A stretch of 64,000 nt of DNA, from positions 29,183 to 93,182 of IMG/VR virus record IMGVR_UViG_3300037583_000003. One strand, written 5' to 3'. The position numbers and the translations under genes are program-made. The notes below the pieces were generated by a model. It saw only the letters and a list, made by a program, of their open reading frames with translations. It was not told the DNA's origin and ran no database searches. Each line of letters starts with the position of its first letter. Positions within the stretch are counted from its first letter, which is position 1. Positions 55,078 to 63,248 of this stretch are shown one piece after another. Source of the DNA: a virus.

Positions 55078-55458
55078 TTATCTATTAAAGAAGTATGCAC
55101 TAGCACCAACTGCTGCTGTTATGATGGCTGTAATAACTGACCATCCTACCTTACTAGCAATATTTGCAGCTACTGCGTTCTTACTTATTACTTTTTCTAG
55201 GTCTGTTAGTCTATTACCTTGACCTTCTTGTCGTGACGACATTAACTCTATTGCTTTAGTATTACCTGAAACCAGTGCTCTAGTTGTTTCTTCACCATGA
55301 GCCATATTGTTCTTTAACAACTTGTGATCTGTTTGCATATCTACTAAGTTACTTGTAGCCCTACTTAGCTCACCTATAGACTTAACTACGGTCTTCAAGT
55401 CCATCTCTAGTTGTACAGCTAATCGCTCTATTCTGTCTAAACGTTCTGTTTGTGGCAT
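55078..55458 (-). CDS. Coiled-coil protein with C-terminal membrane anchor
   Basis: A 126-residue protein: ~95 residues of coiled-coil (RIERLAVQLEMDLKTVVKSI, LTDLEKVISK), then one C-terminal membrane span VGWSVITAIITAAVGASAYF and a short basic end FNR. The layout resembles XhlA-like lysis-cassette proteins, and the gene lies between spanin and portal genes. It may regulate holin or belong to the lysis system; not proven. Confidence 0.6.
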   Translation of the reverse strand: MPQTERLDRIERLAVQLEMDLKTVVKSIGELSRATSNLVDMQTDHKLLKNNMAHGEETTRALVSGNTKAIELMSSRQEGQGNRLTDLEKVISKNAVAANIASKVGWSVITAIITAAVGASAYFFNR

Positions 55459-55476
55459 GTTAAAGTCCTAAGTTAC

Positions 55477-55504
55477 ATTATACGAAGATTATACCAAACC
55501 ACCT
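55477..55504 (-). promoter_or_regulatory. Two adjacent -10-like boxes ahead of the portal group
   Basis: On the - strand AGGTGGTTTGGTATAAT (55488-55504) is followed by a second TATAAT (55477-55482), in the gap between Rz1-like and the coiled-coil gene. Neither has a strong -35. The AGGT-N7-TATAAT spacing equals that of the promoter at 52.5 kb. Confidence 0.45.
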
Positions 55505-55505
55505 A

Positions 55506-55775
55506 TCAGTTAGCTATATACTCTTGCAAATCTTTTATTACACTTACTAATGCCTCTTGTTTGCTGCTACACACCCTGTAGTATTGTACTGTGTATCCAA
55601 GCTCACCTACTATAGTAGAGAAGCTACCGTCTACTGGTGGTGTCAACTCTTTACAAGGACTTAGTAGGTACTCACTCACACTAGGTGGTGTTTTATTTAT
55701 ATAGATCGGAGAGCTTGAGCAACCCACTATCAGTGAGAGTGCAGCTACTACGATCAATCCCTTTAGTACTAACAT
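55506..55775 (-). CDS. Outer-membrane spanin lipoprotein (Rz1-like)
   Basis: An 89-residue lipoprotein with signal sequence (LKGLIVVAALSLIVGC) and lipobox LIVG-Cys19 followed by SSS. The mature part carries PPSVSEYLLSPCKELTPPVDG, the Pro-containing region expected of o-spanins. Its start lies inside the 3' end of the Rz-like gene (83-nt overlap, another frame), the usual architecture of spanin pairs. It joins with the inner partner to fuse the membranes in the last step of Gram-negative lysis. Confidence 0.87.
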   Translation of the reverse strand: MLVLKGLIVVAALSLIVGCSSSPIYINKTPPSVSEYLLSPCKELTPPVDGSFSTIVGELGYTVQYYRVCSSKQEALVSVIKDLQEYIAN

Positions 55776-56034
55776 ACTTTATAACCTCTTTAACCCTAGG
55801 TACGTATACAATCTCTACCTCTAGTACTTCTTCCATTAACTGTAGCTCTGTGTTACTAAGCTTAGTCTGGACTACTTTAAGTTGTTCCATACCTTCTTCT
55901 ACAGCTTCTTGTACTAGAGCTTCCTGTACTACCTTCTGCTCATTAGTTCCAGCCTTGTATCCATACAAGTAGACTATTACAACTGTAACAACTACTGCTG
56001 CGTACTTTATAGCCTTTACATACTTATGTAACAT
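55693..56034 (-). CDS. Inner-membrane spanin (Rz-like)
   Basis: A 113-residue type II membrane protein: basic N terminus (HKYVKAIK), one span AAVVVTVVIVYLYGYKAG, then a periplasmic coiled-coil (VVQEALVQEAVEEGMEQLKV). This is the classic i-spanin build, and Rz1-like overlaps its end. It confirms a Gram-negative host. It overlaps the holin candidate by 11 nt. Confidence 0.85.
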   Translation of the reverse strand: MLHKYVKAIKYAAVVVTVVIVYLYGYKAGTNEQKVVQEALVQEAVEEGMEQLKVVQTKLSNTELQLMEEVLEVEIVYVPRVKEVIKYVSTKGIDRSSCTLTDSGLLKLSDLYK

Positions 56035-56260
56035 TACTTCTATCTCCGCCTGTTTGGAAGTAGAATTTCCATAGTCCTACGTACACACCTACAACTGAAG
56101 CGTAACCTAGTATATGCCACTCACTCATCTCTAATATACTGTGAGTGTTATCTCCAGTGAACCACATATGAAACATGTAGAACATATAGGCCATATACGC
56201 CATACCTAGTCTAGGGAACACCCTCCAGTTGTTAAACAACGTATGGTACATAATCTTCAC
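56024..56260 (-). CDS. Putative holin (78 aa, two membrane spans)
   Basis: A 78-residue protein with two hydrophobic stretches: an unusual Met/Tyr/Phe-rich one (LGMAYMAYMFYMFHMWF) and WHILGYASVVGVYVGLWKFYF, joined by a polar loop, with a charged C terminus GGDRSNVT. It sits between endolysin and spanins and overlaps both, fitting a class II holin. The start could also be the ATG two or three codons further on. Confidence 0.65.
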   Translation of the reverse strand: MKIMYHTLFNNWRVFPRLGMAYMAYMFYMFHMWFTGDNTHSILEMSEWHILGYASVVGVYVGLWKFYFQTGGDRSNVT

Positions 56261-56669
56261 TTACTAAACTGTGTACCAATGGTGTAGGGTCTATCCTATG
56301 ACCACCTATGTTCCATACCTCTACATGTACGTGCTCTGTTATACCCTTATAGTACACACCTAAATCCTGAGACTTACCTACTACGCTAGTGGTCGATACT
56401 TTGTCACCTACCTGTACTAGTGGGTCAACGTACATAAGTCGATACCTATAACCCATATTAGTAACCTCTACATACCTTAGATTACTCTTGTTTGGATCAG
56501 CATAAGGCCAACCTATCTTAGTTACAACACCAGATACTACAGACACAACTTCCTCACCTGGAGTAAACTCAACATCTACACCTTCATGTTTACGTCTACC
56601 TCTAGGTGCTTGCCAATGACCTTGACCTTGTGAGTCTGAATCTCTTATCTTACGTCCTTTCCAGCACAT
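56232..56669 (-). CDS. M23-type peptidoglycan endopeptidase (endolysin candidate)
   Basis: A 145-residue protein with the LytM/M23 zinc-peptidase signature: HEGVDV (His and Asp ligands, ~28-33), a beta-sheet with EEVVSVVSGVVTKIG and VVGKSQDLGVYYKG, and the HVHVEVW strand (~115-121) carrying the second His pair. No signal sequence, so it needs the holin for export. It lies in the lysis cassette and would cut peptide cross-bridges. N4 itself uses a muramidase (gp61), so this is a different enzyme in the same place. Starts 1 nt after DUF1353 stop. Confidence 0.85.
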   Translation of the reverse strand: MCWKGRKIRDSDSQGQGHWQAPRGRRKHEGVDVEFTPGEEVVSVVSGVVTKIGWPYADPNKSNLRYVEVTNMGYRYRLMYVDPLVQVGDKVSTTSVVGKSQDLGVYYKGITEHVHVEVWNIGGHRIDPTPLVHSLVSEDYVPYVV

Positions 56670-56670
56670 G

Positions 56671-57027
56671 TTAATACCCTTTAAAGTTTATATAGTCCAT
56701 AGGTTTAACCAACCTTCCATATAGTGTAGCGAATGTATAGATAAAGTTAGTTGCTAAGGTACTAACCCCATACTCAACCATAGCCTCGTAGAACTTGTTA
56801 TCACAGTACTTCCTGTTACGTCCAGCGGCTAGTAAGTAGTCATGTAGTAATGCTGCTTCAAGGTAACTAGACACTGGAGGAACTAACCACCAGAATAGTC
56901 TAGGTACAGTACCAAAGTCAGTCACAAAACCTCTCTTAACTACATGGTCAAGAATAACCTCGTCCTCTAAAAGTTCATATCGAGCTTTGCCCCAGATACT
57001 AGAGGGCTTGGTTATTTTAACTTTCAT
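56671..57027 (-). CDS. DUF1353 protein next to the endolysin
   Basis: A 118-residue DUF1353 protein: VVKRGFVTDFGTVPRLFWWLVPP followed by EAALLHDYLLAAG and a CDNKFYEAMVEYGV helix. These motifs (TDFGTVPR, ALLHDYLL) are diagnostic. The family is common in phage lysis cassettes and has an unknown function, perhaps related to cell-wall peptides. It overlaps neither neighbour but is within 2 nt of both. Confidence 0.9.
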   Translation of the reverse strand: MKVKITKPSSIWGKARYELLEDEVILDHVVKRGFVTDFGTVPRLFWWLVPPVSSYLEAALLHDYLLAAGRNRKYCDNKFYEAMVEYGVSTLATNFIYTFATLYGRLVKPMDYINFKGY

Positions 57028-57028
57028 G

Positions 57029-57457
57029 TTACTCCTCCAGTGCGTCTGCTACTGTAGTAAAGATCTTCTGTACTGGCAGGAACAAGTTTATGTACTGGTG
57101 TAATGTCAAGTACCAGCACAAATTATCTGCTACTTGTGTCATGTCCTTCCCTGCCAATAAGACACCGTCAGTCGTAAGTAACGCTTTGAAAGAATCAGGT
57201 TCATTATCCAGATCAGAGAACTCGACAAACATGGTGATGTATCGACCGTCCTCCGAACGCGGGAACTGATAGCCACCGAATACCTCATGCTCTCGCATTG
57301 TTCGATAAGCGATTGTGCCGTCCTCTTTTTCGTACTTAAGGAATTCGGCAGCTAGTGACATGTCTAATACTTCGACTTCATTACCACCAATGGTGACTCT
57401 TTGTGGGCAGACAACTACCCAACTATAATATGCATTGTTTCTATTTTGTCTTTGCAT
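57029..57457 (-). CDS. Hypothetical protein of the fibre cassette (142 aa)
   Basis: A 142-residue protein, no family recognised. It begins directly at the fibre stop codon. Base usage here is different from the phage average (fewer CTA/GTA, more CG and GAA-type codons, e.g. the stretch near 57240-57310), as in the fibre gene before it, so the two probably entered together. It could be a fibre chaperone or receptor-linked accessory. Confidence 0.6.
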   Translation of the reverse strand: MQRQNRNNAYYSWVVVCPQRVTIGGNEVEVLDMSLAAEFLKYEKEDGTIAYRTMREHEVFGGYQFPRSEDGRYITMFVEFSDLDNEPDSFKALLTTDGVLLAGKDMTQVADNLCWYLTLHQYINLFLPVQKIFTTVADALEE

Positions 57458-59341
57458 TTATACTACTCCATGTTTAAGTTTTAACTTACTAACGATAGCG
57501 TCTCGCTGTGCATCTGTCCGAGTACCTAACTCTACCGCAAAGCTACCAATATTATGATTAGAAAATAAACCTTTAGCTGAGTCGCTTGCGAGCGTGTGTA
57601 ATTGTACTTTTGCTGGTACATTAGCAGATGTCTCTTTAACGACTTGACCTTCATCGTAAGCTCTAATAAAACCGTTGCTAACTTCTATCGATATTACAGC
57701 AGATGTTTTTTCTAGGATAGAAGTTACGCCCCCGATTCTTATTTTAAGACGGCCTCCGATTGGATCTACAAATATTTCTGTGTCTGGCAAAGCTAAAGCT
57801 GCCCCGTCAAAACTTTTTAGTATTACGCTACGTCGAAAAGGTGTTGCATCAGAAGACGCATCTACAAATACATCTAAGAACCAATCCCCTACAACCTCTT
57901 TACTGAGTAGATCAACGTAAGATTTACCATCGAATTCCATTAAGCCATTTTTCGGTAAACCAATCGGTACTCCGAAACCGTCTTTGACTACTGCAAGTTG
58001 CTGTAACCCTTCAGTTAGCGACTTTGCGTTGTCTCTCATAGCTGAGTTGTTGTAGTTAACTATTAACGACAAAGCTCCTGATACAGTCACTTCGTAAACT
58101 TTATATGCGCTTACAGAAGTTTCTACAAGCCCTACATTACCAATAAGCAGCAATCTTCTTGGCGCACCTAAGTCACTAAACACCGCTCTGTTCCACCCAG
58201 CGTTTGTTACAGTGACTTTTTTAGTCCCCTCTTGTTCAGGCTGTACTACTAAACTCCCGTCAATACTATCAAACAACACGTCTACGATATACGTTTTAGA
58301 CGTACTCATAGTAAAGTCGGTTAAGTACAAGCCTGTCCACCCAACAGGGTTTTCAAGCTTCCAGACTCCATTACTCCAATTCCACCTTATCACACTACCG
58401 ATGTTACCAGTGGCTAAAGAGCTATCCACAAAATCAGGATTAGAGTTTAAAACAGTGGGAGTAACGCATAAGTTTCTTACCCATGCACCAGCTGAGTTGT
58501 TTTCGCCAAGTAAATAACAAAACCCTACTCCTGCTTTCATGGAATCAAGAGTGGTTTGATTCAAAAATGCTGACTTAAGAGTAGCACCTTCATAGTAAAT
58601 CGTTTCTTCGGGTCTTTGGTAATGAGCGGCTATCTCTGCATTAGTCAACGCTTGTGGTATTAAACACACTCCGCTTAGAGTGCCATTCAGATAGTCAGGT
58701 TGAATATGTCTACCACCAAGCGTGAAAGGCTCATTTGGGCTGACGGGATTCTCTGCTGTAGTTAACGCATCAACCTTAACACCATTTTTATAAGTTGTAT
58801 AAGTATGAGTAAGTGCCGTAGCATCAAACGTGTGTACAACTGCGTAGCTACCATTTAGCTTATCCGTAGATTCAAACGGGACTGCTAAAAGATTAGCCCC
58901 AGTCCATATAGAAAAATCTCCGCCTAGGACTGACAAGTGGCTGTTCCCAAACCATATTTTATAAGCAGTAGATGCAACTGTTTCTGCATCTACAAAAGCA
59001 AGTGTCCAGTCGTCGTTTTTAAACTGCTCTTGCGTTAAAGGTGCGCCTACATCAATAAATTGTGTACCATCGAAAGCCAGTCCTTGCCCTGAGAAAATTT
59101 CAGGCTGGTAAGGTACTAAATCATACCCTTTGTTTACCACATAACGAGTACCACCTACTTTAGTTGCAAACTCTGAACCTAGTTGGATTAGTGCTGATGG
59201 TATACTGTCAACTACAGCACCTATACCTCCGTTAGTACTTGCTCCACCGATCTGTGTACCACTAACTAGGTTACCTTCAGCAGACCCTATATACTTAGCA
59301 GGGACACTGTGCTCTCCTGAGCCAAGTATAGCCATACTCAT
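57458..59341 (-). CDS. Receptor-binding fibre/appendage with LamG-like domain (627 aa)
   Basis: A 627-residue tail appendage protein. N-terminal ~75 residues (SVPAKYIGSAEGNLVSG ... KVGGTRYVVNKGYDLVPYQP) look like a virion attachment region. Residues ~85-250 are a laminin-G/concanavalin-like jelly roll (LAFDGTQFIDVG, WTLAFVD, TYTTYKNGVKVDAL, FTLGGRHIQPDYLNGTLSGV), and a second similar domain lies near 470-625 (LMEFDGKSYVDL ... GSFAVELG). Such domains bind glycans. Only the start follows the phage codon style; most of the gene differs, indicating modular exchange. Possible N4 gp66-like role. Confidence 0.8.
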   Translation of the reverse strand: MSMAILGSGEHSVPAKYIGSAEGNLVSGTQIGGASTNGGIGAVVDSIPSALIQLGSEFATKVGGTRYVVNKGYDLVPYQPEIFSGQGLAFDGTQFIDVGAPLTQEQFKNDDWTLAFVDAETVASTAYKIWFGNSHLSVLGGDFSIWTGANLLAVPFESTDKLNGSYAVVHTFDATALTHTYTTYKNGVKVDALTTAENPVSPNEPFTLGGRHIQPDYLNGTLSGVCLIPQALTNAEIAAHYQRPEETIYYEGATLKSAFLNQTTLDSMKAGVGFCYLLGENNSAGAWVRNLCVTPTVLNSNPDFVDSSLATGNIGSVIRWNWSNGVWKLENPVGWTGLYLTDFTMSTSKTYIVDVLFDSIDGSLVVQPEQEGTKKVTVTNAGWNRAVFSDLGAPRRLLLIGNVGLVETSVSAYKVYEVTVSGALSLIVNYNNSAMRDNAKSLTEGLQQLAVVKDGFGVPIGLPKNGLMEFDGKSYVDLLSKEVVGDWFLDVFVDASSDATPFRRSVILKSFDGAALALPDTEIFVDPIGGRLKIRIGGVTSILEKTSAVISIEVSNGFIRAYDEGQVVKETSANVPAKVQLHTLASDSAKGLFSNHNIGSFAVELGTRTDAQRDAIVSKLKLKHGVV

Positions 59342-59637
59342 ACCATTACACCTACAACTGCTGGCTTGTTCAAGTAAGCTCTAGCATAGATACTCTCATC
59401 ACCACTAGGAGCTGCTCTAACAGAGTCTTGTTCAGATTGTACATAATCCTTACTTAAGAACCTCTTAGGGTATAATATAAGCCCAGCATCGCCTAATCCA
59501 GGAGTTACTGAGTCTTTGAACACAGCAACCTCTAGTGGGTCTTCACCCCTACACTGAACAGTCTTAGCACTCTTATCTGATACATCAGTAACTAACTTTA
59601 CCCATCCTTCTGAAGCTTGAATAGTCTTAATTGACAT
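59338..59637 (-). CDS. Small structural protein of the appendage (99 aa)
   Basis: A 99-residue beta-rich protein (GWVKLVTDVSDKSAKTVQC, VAVFKDSVTPGLGD, ARAYLNKPAVVGVMV). It overlaps the LamG fibre start by 4 nt. Small proteins with this strand pattern are found at virion surfaces or fibre bases. No family recognised with confidence. Confidence 0.58.
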   Translation of the reverse strand: MSIKTIQASEGWVKLVTDVSDKSAKTVQCRGEDPLEVAVFKDSVTPGLGDAGLILYPKRFLSKDYVQSEQDSVRAAPSGDESIYARAYLNKPAVVGVMV

Positions 59638-59665
59638 GGTCTTATCCTTATGTTGGTTTTATCGC

Positions 59666-59680
59666 ATTATAACACTACCA
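59666..59680 (-). promoter_or_regulatory. Putative late promoter -10 box (TGGT-N5-TATAAT)
   Basis: TGGTAGTGTTATAAT on the - strand, about 29 nt before the 99-aa gene. Perfect TATAAT, no evident -35. Layout equals that at 42.8 kb. Confidence 0.4.
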
Positions 59681-60238
59681 GACTATACCGTCTAGCTCTG
59701 ATTGGTCTACAGCTGAGTCTACTTCTTCCTTTAGTAACTCGTGCTTAGCAAACAACACTTGGTTACGGTTGTATATACTGTTAGCTAGAGTCTTCAATTC
59801 AGCTATATCCATTGGCACTTTAACTTTAGAAGAGTCTAGCCAGTAGAAGCTTGCATCTAATGCACCATCTGATGTTACTAGCACGTTACTTAACGTTTCC
59901 AGTCTAGCTTTAGTCGTAGTGAACATGTTACCACTTACTTCTATGTCTGCTTGTGTACCTAGTTTGTAGTCTACAGATAACTCGTTTACTTTAGTTACTT
60001 TACCAGCTTCCAGTAACTCACCTTCACTAGACCCTTCTACCCAACCACTACCTCCCCATTTAGGAGCTGTTAGTCCAGGTTGTACTTGTACAAATGTGTA
60101 ACCATCTAGTAGGTCTAGTTCCAACCCACCACTTGTAACGCCGTCATCATCTACCATTACTGGTGAGTACTCAGTTACATAGATTTCATCAGCTAGAAAC
60201 ATAAGAGTTGTTGTGTCATATTTTCGTACTAGTTTCAT
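59675..60238 (-). CDS. Tail-fibre-associated DUF4376-like protein (187 aa)
   Basis: A 187-residue protein built like fibre assembly/attachment proteins: an N-terminal beta segment (FLADEIYVTEYSPVMVDDDG, VQVQPGLTAPKWGGSGWVEG) with the Trp-rich linker typical of Tfa-like proteins, and a DUF4376-like helical C terminus (QADIEVSGNMFTTTKARLE, FYWLDSSKVKVPMDIAELKTL). It lies 1 nt after the 782-aa fibre stop and likely helps fold or attach fibres. Confidence 0.75.
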   Translation of the reverse strand: MKLVRKYDTTTLMFLADEIYVTEYSPVMVDDDGVTSGGLELDLLDGYTFVQVQPGLTAPKWGGSGWVEGSSEGELLEAGKVTKVNELSVDYKLGTQADIEVSGNMFTTTKARLETLSNVLVTSDGALDASFYWLDSSKVKVPMDIAELKTLANSIYNRNQVLFAKHELLKEEVDSAVDQSELDGIVW

Positions 60239-60239
60239 A

Positions 60240-62588
60240 CTATTGCTCCGCCATAAAAGTAAAGTTAACAGTTAACCAGATGTTGGAGTAGGGTGCTCTG
60301 GCAGTTATAAACCCAGACGGCCGTACGTCTACTCTCCCCAGTAAACTATTACTGAACTGGACAGTGAGTACACTGTTTACTGGCCTAAATCCAACAGGTA
60401 GACTCGCTACATCAGCAGATGCACCGCTAAAAACTACACCCTGCACTTCCACTAAACCGTTTGGGTACCTTTTGTACCTAACGCCATCAGAGCCATAGCC
60501 GTTATTGTAAGCAACCCATCCATTAAGCAGCGTAGGCACTAACCATCCTGTGTCTTGTCCTGCGTGGTGTATTAAATTACCTCCGATTGTTCTACCAACT
60601 TGATCTGCGTCAACTACTGCCGTCTCCGCTTCAAACGCCGTAGTCTCTAGACCAATATCCCAGCCTTGACGATAGCTAGCTGGGTTGGATGACTGTAGTC
60701 CTACCGTTACCTTGTCAAGATTGACTTGTAAATAAGACCAAGTTGAGTTTAGCTCACCGATATAAAAGCAAGTTTTACCGCCACTATAGCCAAATCTAAC
60801 TTTGAATTGTCTATTGACATCGGGAGCTCCAGTACTTATAGCTGTTACATTCCGCCAATTCGGAGAAACGCTATAGTCATACCCGGCAACAAACATCTTA
60901 AAAGACTCCCCAGCTACCAAATCAAAAATAGATAGCTCAAATGTCATCATACGAGATTGCCACGTATTTGGTAATGTAACTTTAATTGCACCAGTTTGGA
61001 GTGGGGTATCAGATCTGTAATTACCACCAGCAGGATTAACAACAGTAACTGCTCCCGTGTCGTATTTAGTAACATGACCCAGTGAGTCTATATCGGTGAG
61101 TATTTCTGTTAAGTGTTTACCATCCAATAAGTCCGCATCTAAACCAGAACCAACTCCATCTACAGTCTTTAACTTAGTTAAAACATCGGCTGCTGTGTAA
61201 GAAACACTAGGTAACTTAGCAGCTATATCTGATTCCAGCTCTGAAAGCTCCTTACCGTCTAACGTGTCTGCATCCAATCCTGACCCTGAACCAGTGTTAC
61301 CCGCATGGTATACAGTGTTACCTAGTACTTTAGCACCATTCGTAGTAAGGCTAAGCACTGTAGTAAGGGCAGTACTAGTGCCTTCCAAACTGTTGTTACC
61401 TAGCTGTATATCCACAACGCTAGTACTAGCGTCTGTTGAAGCTCGTATTCTAGCAGAAGATCCATCTCTAACTGGTACACCATCCGCATGGTTAAAGGTA
61501 AGGTTAGCGTTACCACTACCGTCATTTATAGTTAAGCCTACTTTACCCCTGCCAGCTTGGACTCTACCACTAGTTGTGTAGTTTCCAGATGCTTGCCCAG
61601 TGTTGCTCCATATAGCTGTGGAACTTACACCACCTACTTTATCTGCGTCTAACCCTGAACCAGTACCATCAACTGTCTTAAGTTTGCTTAATACGTCACT
61701 AGCTGTATACACACTAGCGTCTAACTTACTGGTACTTAGCTGTGCTACTGTACTGTTAGTCCCGTTAGCACTAACCTGTAGCTCCTCTAAGGCACTTTGT
61801 ACGTTTGTACTACTTAGGTTACCTACAGGTGTTACCGCTACCTCAGAAGCTACCTGATCACCTTTAGCACCACTCTCTATCGTATCCAGTTTAGTACCAT
61901 CTGTAGCTACGTCTCTACCATCTATAGTTGATGTTGTTTCTAATGCTCCAGTAAGGTTACCACCTGTCTTATCTAACTTTAACGCTACCTTAGTGTCTAC
62001 TTCAGATTCTATAGTAGTTAGTTGCTTACCATCTAGTAGATCAGCATTTAAACCACTACCTGAACCATCTACAGTCTTAACCTTAGCTAGTACATTACTA
62101 GCTGTGTATACACTACTATCTAGCTTAGTACTCAGTTCTGTAGCTACTGGGTTACTTACAGGTTTACTAACATCTGAAGTGTTATCCACATTACTGGTTC
62201 TGTTGTTTAACTGCTGTACTGTATTGTTAGTGTTATCACTACTAGTTTGGAGTTCTACTAGCGCACTCTGTACATCAGTACTAGCTAGGTTACCTACTGG
62301 CGTTACTGGTACTTCAGATGCCAGTTGGTCATCCTTAGCGTTAGTCTCTATAGTATCTAGTTTAGTATTGATCGTATCCAGCTTTGTCTGTGTAGCACCT
62401 GACACCTCTTTATCTGCATCTGAAGTATTGTCTACACTACCTAAGCCTAGTTGTGCTTTAGTGACACTATGGGGATTTTCTAAACTCTTTATATGGGACA
62501 CTATAGTGTTCAACTCTGCTAGGTTGTCTCCTGACGGACTATCACCTGCATTCATTTGTTCAGCTATACTCGAAGACCTTGTTACCAT
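60240..62588 (-). CDS. Tail fibre with internal repeats (782 aa)
   Basis: A 782-residue fibre. The N terminus (LNTIVSHIKSLENPHSVTKA then GLGSVDNTSD) is a common virion-anchoring start. Four related units follow with YTAxxVLxKxKTVDGxGSGL-x-AD, and two with PVGNLxSTxVQSALxELQ, building a repetitive shaft. From about residue 500 (below ~61.1 kb) the sequence changes to a folded tip with other codon usage (NWRNVTAISTGAPDVNRQ ... GWVAYNNGYG, RPSGFITARAPY), typical of a swapped receptor-binding end. The first base of its ATG is the last base of the upstream stop (TAATG). Confidence 0.83.
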   Translation of the reverse strand: MVTRSSSIAEQMNAGDSPSGDNLAELNTIVSHIKSLENPHSVTKAQLGLGSVDNTSDADKEVSGATQTKLDTINTKLDTIETNAKDDQLASEVPVTPVGNLASTDVQSALVELQTSSDNTNNTVQQLNNRTSNVDNTSDVSKPVSNPVATELSTKLDSSVYTASNVLAKVKTVDGSGSGLNADLLDGKQLTTIESEVDTKVALKLDKTGGNLTGALETTSTIDGRDVATDGTKLDTIESGAKGDQVASEVAVTPVGNLSSTNVQSALEELQVSANGTNSTVAQLSTSKLDASVYTASDVLSKLKTVDGTGSGLDADKVGGVSSTAIWSNTGQASGNYTTSGRVQAGRGKVGLTINDGSGNANLTFNHADGVPVRDGSSARIRASTDASTSVVDIQLGNNSLEGTSTALTTVLSLTTNGAKVLGNTVYHAGNTGSGSGLDADTLDGKELSELESDIAAKLPSVSYTAADVLTKLKTVDGVGSGLDADLLDGKHLTEILTDIDSLGHVTKYDTGAVTVVNPAGGNYRSDTPLQTGAIKVTLPNTWQSRMMTFELSIFDLVAGESFKMFVAGYDYSVSPNWRNVTAISTGAPDVNRQFKVRFGYSGGKTCFYIGELNSTWSYLQVNLDKVTVGLQSSNPASYRQGWDIGLETTAFEAETAVVDADQVGRTIGGNLIHHAGQDTGWLVPTLLNGWVAYNNGYGSDGVRYKRYPNGLVEVQGVVFSGASADVASLPVGFRPVNSVLTVQFSNSLLGRVDVRPSGFITARAPYSNIWLTVNFTFMAEQ

Positions 62589-63202
62589 TATACGAACCCT
62601 CTGTTACTTAACCTGTTAGAAGTATCTAAGTCATCTGGAGTAAACATACCATGTAACTCCACTCTCCTACAGCTAGCTTCAAATCTCTGATAGTGTGTGT
62701 TGTTCTCTGTGTTTATCTTACCATCTAATGCACCATGTGCTCTGTAACCTATGTAGTTTAACAGTGCTTCAACTAGTTGTGTTGGTAGATCTATTACCTT
62801 ACCTAAGTCAGCTACAGTATAAGTATCAGGTGAAGCTATATATACCAAGCTTATATCTCCTGCTGCTACACCGCTACTAACCTGGATCTTGTTCCAACTA
62901 ACAGTGTTAACACTAAGCGTGTTATTTTCCTCATTTATAGCTAACCTAGACAGACTCAACTTTCCATCTACCATTACCGTTCCATGAGCTGTTTGTATCC
63001 ACATCAGGTTACTGGGCATTGTGTAGAACTCAGTACCTATAGTCCTCTCGAACAAGTACTCTTCCGTCTTCAGAGGGAATCGTTTGTACAACTCTATCAT
63101 ACCTAGGTTCATGTAACCTAGAGTCCTAGAGTCATCATCCTTGATACCTAAAGTACTTAGCTCTCCCTCTTTAGCCATGTTAACTACATCTTGTACTAGC
63201 AT
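62588..63202 (-). CDS. Head-tail connector/adaptor, N4 gp67-like position
   Basis: A 204-residue protein between TerL and the fibres, where N4 has gp67, its tail connector. N terminus is helical (VQDVVNMAKEGELSTLGI) and resembles T7 gp11-like adaptors (NLGMIELYKRFPLKTEE; FYTMPSNLMWIQTAHGT with the YxLP-like turn; LVYIASPDTYTV). It would join the portal ring to the tail. An AGGGTAGTAT sequence precedes the ATG. Confidence 0.72.
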   Translation of the reverse strand: MLVQDVVNMAKEGELSTLGIKDDDSRTLGYMNLGMIELYKRFPLKTEEYLFERTIGTEFYTMPSNLMWIQTAHGTVMVDGKLSLSRLAINEENNTLSVNTVSWNKIQVSSGVAAGDISLVYIASPDTYTVADLGKVIDLPTQLVEALLNYIGYRAHGALDGKINTENNTHYQRFEASCRRVELHGMFTPDDLDTSNRLSNRGFV

Positions 63203-63226
63203 ATACTACCCTTAGTGTTTTTCACT

Positions 63227-63242
63227 ATTATACCACATACCT
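63227..63242 (-). promoter_or_regulatory. Putative late promoter -10 box (AGGT-N6-TATAAT)
   Basis: AGGTATGTGGTATAAT on the - strand in the 46-nt gap between terL and the connector gene, 25 nt before its start. It is an extended-type -10 without a clear -35. Confidence 0.45.
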
Positions 63243-63248
63243 GCCTGC

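Noticed and set aside
61100-62500. CRISPR or tandem DNA repeats in the repetitive fibre region
   Set aside because: The repeats are protein-level shaft units with diverged DNA and no uniform spacer-repeat pattern.
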